Part shown: positions 61,096 to 64,000 of the stretch, one piece after another
Layout: each line of letters begins with the position of its first letter
How positions within the stretch are numbered: position 1 is the stretch's first letter
Assembly (NCBI RefSeq): GCF_023498005.1
Contig: NZ_CP097289.1
Span: forward strand, 9,651,410 to 9,715,409
From: Streptomyces durmitorensis
Lineage (GTDB): Bacteria; Actinomycetota; Actinomycetes; Streptomycetales; Streptomycetaceae
DNA: 64,000 bases
Direction: 5' to 3'
Made by a program: the position numbers and the translations under genes
Notes under the pieces: generated by a model
Told to the model about the DNA's origin: nothing
Database searches by the model: none
What the model saw: only the letters and a program-made list of their open reading frames with translations

Positions 61096-63148
61096 TCACG
61101 AGATCAGCCTCACGGCCCAGCCCGCGCTGCACCGGGCGAGGTCGGCAGCACAGTCGCCTTGGTGCACGACGTCGCCCGGCTCGGTCGGCAGAGGCCGGCC
61201 GGCCTCCAGGTGGAGCAGGACGAGGTGGAAGGCACGCTGCCACTCCACCCGCCAGGACGCGTCGATGTCCTCCAGCTGCTCGCGCCGCTCGTCCGACATC
61301 GCCCCCGCCGACGACTTCACCGGCAGGCTCTCGGCCCGCCGCTGCTCGATCTCCTGCGCCTTGCGGGCGGCGGCCCGCGCGTTCTTCAGCCAAATCCCCA
61401 CCCGATAGCCCTGATGCGCGGCGTCCAGCGGGGCCAGCAGGTGCCCGTTCACCTCGGCCCATCCACGCGCCGCCGCGAGACCTTCCTCCCACGCGACGTC
61501 GAAGTGCGACCACACCATGCCTAGCTTGTCCAGCTGCTAGATGCGGTCCTCGTTCATGTCTCCGCGGGCGTAGAAGCGCCGGTTGTCGGCGATCCACTGC
61601 CCGAGGGGGAACGCGGCGAGCGAGGCCAGCCACCCGCCTGGTCCTCGCCACCGGGCACACGGTAGGTGAAGGGCACCTTCAGGTCGCCGTGCTCGCGGGC
61701 GTAGATGACGGCGGCCTCGACGCCGCGCCGCCAGTGCTCGTGGTCGGGGTTGAGGACTCGCAGGTTGATGAACGCTGCCAGCTGCGCCGGGTCGCGCGGC
61801 ACGGAGAACTTCAGCAGCTCTCGCGCGGACGCCGACGGGCCGCCGGACCCGTTCCCCTCGCCCGGCTCTCCTGGCCCTGCGCGGCCTTCTGGACGGGCTT
61901 GTAGTGGCTTGGGACCTGCTGTTCGGCGAGCTGTTCCACTACGCGTGCGTCGTGCGCCCAGAGCGCTTCCAGCAGCTTCGCCAACCCGCCGCATGCCCGG
62001 GAGGTGAGCATGTTGTCCGCTGTCTCGCCCGGCCCGAGCAGCACTGGCACCATGAACAAGGCGACCTTCCCCTCGCCTGGCTGCATCCGCAGTGCCCGTC
62101 CCACGGCCGGGACGAGGCCGGGCATGGAGCCGCGTACGTCGGCGAAGTAGACGGAGTCGCAGTTCTTGGTGTCGACGCCCTCGCGCAAGACCTTCACCGA
62201 GCTGAGGAAGCCCTTCTCCACGACTGTGCCGTCCGTGGCGATCCCGGCCGCGAACGCCTCGTCTTCCTTCACCACGTGATGGAAGACGAACGTGCGTCAG
62301 AAGCCTTCCTCGGACGACGCCTTGAGCAGCGCGGGCTGCAATCCGGGCCCCACGGACCTCGTCCGAGCGTCCCTCAGCACCCAGGAGCTGCGCAGCCTGG
62401 AGCTGGGTGTCGGTGATGTCCACGCACACCACCTGGTACGGCGCGCAGATCCCCCGGCCGATGGCCTCCGACAGCATCAGCGTGTAGCAGCGCGCGCCGA
62501 ACTGCCCGTCCGGGCTGTCCTCCATGCTTGCGACCAACTCGCCCGGCGCCCCTCGGTATCCTCGTCCCCGAGCTGCCACAGTCGGGGCGTGGCCGTCATG
62601 TAGAGGCGACGCAGGGACGGGATGCGGGTGTGTCGTGGACGACAGCCCAGGGCTTGCCCAGCCGACCCGACGTTCGGTGCGCCTCATCGACCACGATCAG
62701 CTCCCAGCCCGGGAGGCCTGCCTTGTGCGCGCTCCAGGGTGCCGAGCCCGAGGGACGCGTACGTGGCGAACACGGTGACCTTGTCGAACAGCCGGGCCCA
62801 GTCGACCAGTTCCTTCACGTCAGTGGTGTTGGGGAAGGTCACGTCCTCGCCCTGGAGGGACGAGACCCCGATCATCGGGCCCGTGTGGCCGCTCTCACGC
62901 CACGCGGCCTCGGTCTGGGCGAGCAGGTCCAGCGAGGGGGACGAGTACCAGCACACGGCCTGCGTGGAGCTTCTCTGCGCTGCGGGCCGCGACCCGGGTC
63001 TTCCCGGACCCGGTGGCCATGACACCTGAGTCCGGAGTCCTCGCTCAGGCACAAGCGATCTTGCAGGCAGTTCGAGGGCGCGCACGACCGCGTCAATGGT
63101 CTCTCGCTGGGCTGCCTCGCGTTGGTCAGCGTGGCCTGTGATGGACAT
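61096..63148 (-). pseudogene. Terminal DEAH helicase (TtrA-like), multiply broken
   Basis: A superfamily 2 helicase with helicase-associated domains, of the type placed next to Streptomyces telomeres. From the start at 63148: MSITGHADQREAAQRETIDA, Walker A MATGSGKTRVAARSAEKL near 63020, IGVSSLQGEDVTFPNTTDVK, the DEAH box VVDEAHRTSGRLGKPWAVVH near 62690, then TATPRLW, VCVDITDTQLQAAQLLGAEG and motif V/VI LREGVDTKNCDSVYFADVRG to AVGRALRMQPGEGKVALF (the motif VI Gln is Pro here). The C-terminus has two helicase-associated repeats (HWRRGVEAAVIYAREHGDLK and FPLGQWIADNRRFYARGDM). A TAG at 61537-61539 precedes QLDKLGMVWSHFDVAWEEG. At least four frame breaks and one nonsense codon make it a pseudogene. 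Intact relatives are about 800 residues and have been linked to conjugal transfer of linear replicons. Confidence 0.85.
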
Positions 63149-63400
63149 GCTTCGCCTGCCTTCTGCTGGGGTGTATCCGGTTTAAGAGGGGCCGTGAGGG
63201 TTGTGGTTGGACTGACGTGGCTGGCTGCTCTGCCCGTCATGGTCATCGGTACGGCTGTGGGATGGATCTCGATAATCCTTCGGAGCGGGCCTGGCGGATA
63301 GGCTCTGATTCCAGAGTCTATCCGATACTGAAAATGAAGCATGCTACCCTCATCTGATCGACACTGTTTCCTGGGAAGCACCCCGGGCACTCGGAGAAGC

Positions 63401-63664
63401 ATGAATCGCGACGCAGTCATTCAAGCCGCTTCCGACGGCGACAGCAGTCCAGTCCTCATCCCGCTCCTGTGCCTCTTCCTGATCATGGGGCTTGTGCAGG
63501 TCATACGGCCTCAACTGCTTTGGAGGATGAACAGAAACATGCAGAGAGGGTGGGTGAAGGATCCGGATGCGACCGAACCCACTAGTAAGGGGTACGCGAT
63601 GAAACGAGCGAGCGGGGTGCTGGTCCTGGGATTCGCCATATGGATGCTGGTGCAGCAGATCTGA
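63401..63664 (+). CDS. Small membrane protein, DUF6199-like
   Basis: An 87-residue protein with two hydrophobic segments (about 18-35, SPVLIPLLCLFLIMGLVQVI; and 69-87, ASGVLVLGFAIWMLVQQI) separated by RPQLLWRMNRNMQRGWVKDP and DATEPTSKGYAMKR. This RPQxLWRxNRxxQRGWVKxPxATEP pattern is a small Streptomyces membrane-protein family, DUF6199 as I remember it. ATG 63401 with GGAG 6 bases upstream. It is the last intact gene before the telomere. Confidence 0.75.
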   Translation: MNRDAVIQAASDGDSSPVLIPLLCLFLIMGLVQVIRPQLLWRMNRNMQRGWVKDPDATEPTSKGYAMKRASGVLVLGFAIWMLVQQI

Positions 63665-63800
63665 CTGGAACTCACGAACCCCCCAGCCCCTTCTGCTGCT
63701 AGGCCGTTAGGCCTGTGAACACCCGTCAAGGTCCGCCAACTAAAGCGGGTCGGGTGGGTGCTAGATCGGAGGCCCTGGAGGCGAAGCCGGAGGGGCCGTT

Positions 63801-63826
63801 GGGTGGGGGAGCGAAGCGGACCCACT
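63801..63826. repeat. Telomeric hairpin with GAA loop
   Basis: GTGGG (from 63803) pairs with CCCAC (63821-63825); the interior GGAGC-GAA-GCGGA can form GC pairs and sheared G-A contacts. It is one of the subterminal palindromes. Confidence 0.7.
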
Positions 63827-63871
63827 GGGCCGGAGCGCAGCGAAGGCCTGCACTCCGGAGCTGCAGCGGTG

Positions 63872-63898
63872 CACTCCGGGAGCGCAGCGGACGGAGTG
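63872..63898. repeat. Telomeric palindrome, 7-bp arms
   Basis: CACTCCG (63872-63878) and CGGAGTG (63892-63898) with an AGCGCAGCGG-type interior. Confidence 0.75.
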
Positions 63899-63899
63899 T

Positions 63900-63926
63900 C
63901 ACCCGCCTTGCGCAGCAAGGCGGGTG
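63900..63926. repeat. Telomeric palindrome, 12-bp arms, GCA loop
   Basis: CACCCGCCTTGC (63900-63911), loop GCA (63912-63914), complement 63915-63926; perfect. Confidence 0.9.
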
Positions 63927-63927
63927 A

Positions 63928-63948
63928 GCGTGGGGCGCAGCCCCACGC
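63928..63948. repeat. Telomeric palindrome, 9-bp arms, GCA loop
   Basis: GCGTGGGGC (63928-63936), loop GCA, complement 63940-63948; perfect. Confidence 0.9.
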
Positions 63949-63950
63949 CA

Positions 63951-63973
63951 GCGCTCCCGCGGAGCGGGAGCGC
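63951..63973. repeat. Telomeric palindrome, 10-bp arms, GGA loop
   Basis: GCGCTCCCGC (63951-63960), loop GGA, complement 63964-63973; perfect. Confidence 0.9.
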
Positions 63974-63998
63974 AACACCCGGGCGCAGCCCGGGTGTT
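63974..63998. repeat. Telomeric palindrome, 11-bp arms, GCA loop
   Basis: AACACCCGGGC (63974-63984), loop GCA, complement 63988-63998; perfect. It is the outermost complete palindrome visible. Confidence 0.9.
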
Positions 63999-64000
63999 CG

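Larger units (their letters stand above)
63722..64000. other. Streptomyces linear-replicon telomere (right end)
   Basis: About 280 bases of stacked inverted repeats with trinucleotide loops, ending at the window edge. As I recall published S. lividans/S. coelicolor telomeres, the reverse complement matches them from the second palindrome outward. The outermost palindrome I (roughly 40 bases) is missing, so the molecule should end just beyond 64000. On the plus strand, which is the 3' overhang strand here, the palindromes fold into hairpins whose loops are GCA or GAA and which include sheared G-A pairs. This is where the terminal protein primes end-patching. Confidence 0.93.

Noticed and set aside
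63722..64000. CRISPR array or tandem terminators at the right end
   Set aside because: The repeats are palindromes of different sequence with no spacers, and they match a telomere.

Overview
The window is GC-rich actinobacterial DNA whose gene content is typical of Streptomyces: a complete conservon, a tryptophan prenyltransferase, NRPS and carotenoid genes, many secreted small proteins, and frequent GTG starts. The last 280 bases read as a Streptomyces linear-replicon telomere: stacked inverted repeats closed by GCA or GAA trinucleotide loops, which I recognise as the archetypal S. lividans/S. coelicolor type. The window therefore runs up to within a few tens of bases of a chromosome (or linear plasmid) end, and position 64000 is the distal side. 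The abundance of insertion-sequence scraps and broken genes fits a terminal arm.

Layout. 0-9 kb: a Ser/Thr kinase cut by the window edge, recombinase and transposase scraps, then an Lrp-type regulator divergent from an M20 amidohydrolase and an MFS exporter, and a methyltransferase. 9-13 kb: a mosaic of gene fragments (signal peptide, inhibitor-like, pentapeptide repeat, transposase) with one intact secreted protein. 13.4-20.3 kb: on the minus strand, a conservon (cvnA-B-C-D plus a CYP157-like P450) followed by a 77-codon small gene, a DMATS indole prenyltransferase and a tryptophanase. The last three are joined by overlaps and form a tryptophan/indole prenylation unit. 20.9-22.2 kb: an intact IS3-family element. 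22.3-24.2 kb: a PLP enzyme with a YheO/DauR-like regulator. 24.3-28.2 kb: a transposase fused in frame to an unrelated tail, plus remnants of an integrative element. 28.2-30.5 kb: a TetR/NmrA-type oxidoreductase pair with a repeated operator.

30.5-34.6 kb: a decayed ISKra4-type transposase inside a transposon-associated gene, which abuts a truncated crtI and an intact crtE (lost carotenoid cluster). 34.7-40 kb: membrane protein, MpaB-type oxygenase, histidine-kinase scrap, VOC and reductase pair, and a Tat-exported PhoD phosphatase with its partner. 40.5-43.3 kb: a truncated DUF2637 protein, then a SulP transporter coupled to a beta-carbonic anhydrase. 43.5-51.8 kb: an 8.3-kb NRPS truncated at both ends. 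Its second adenylation pocket reads as the piperazate code. 52-61 kb: small enzymes and secreted proteins mixed with pseudogenes (alpha/beta hydrolase, IS5, pentapeptide, 2OG-Fe oxygenase). 61.1-63.1 kb: a multiply frameshifted terminal DEAH helicase, then a small membrane protein, then the telomere.

Functions that appear live as units are: (i) conservon signalling beside tryptophan prenylation, (ii) bicarbonate/CO2 handling by SulP plus carbonic anhydrase, (iii) phosphate scavenging by PhoD, and (iv) the TetR-controlled oxidoreductase. All identities rest on reading the sequence and remembered family motifs; no database search was run.
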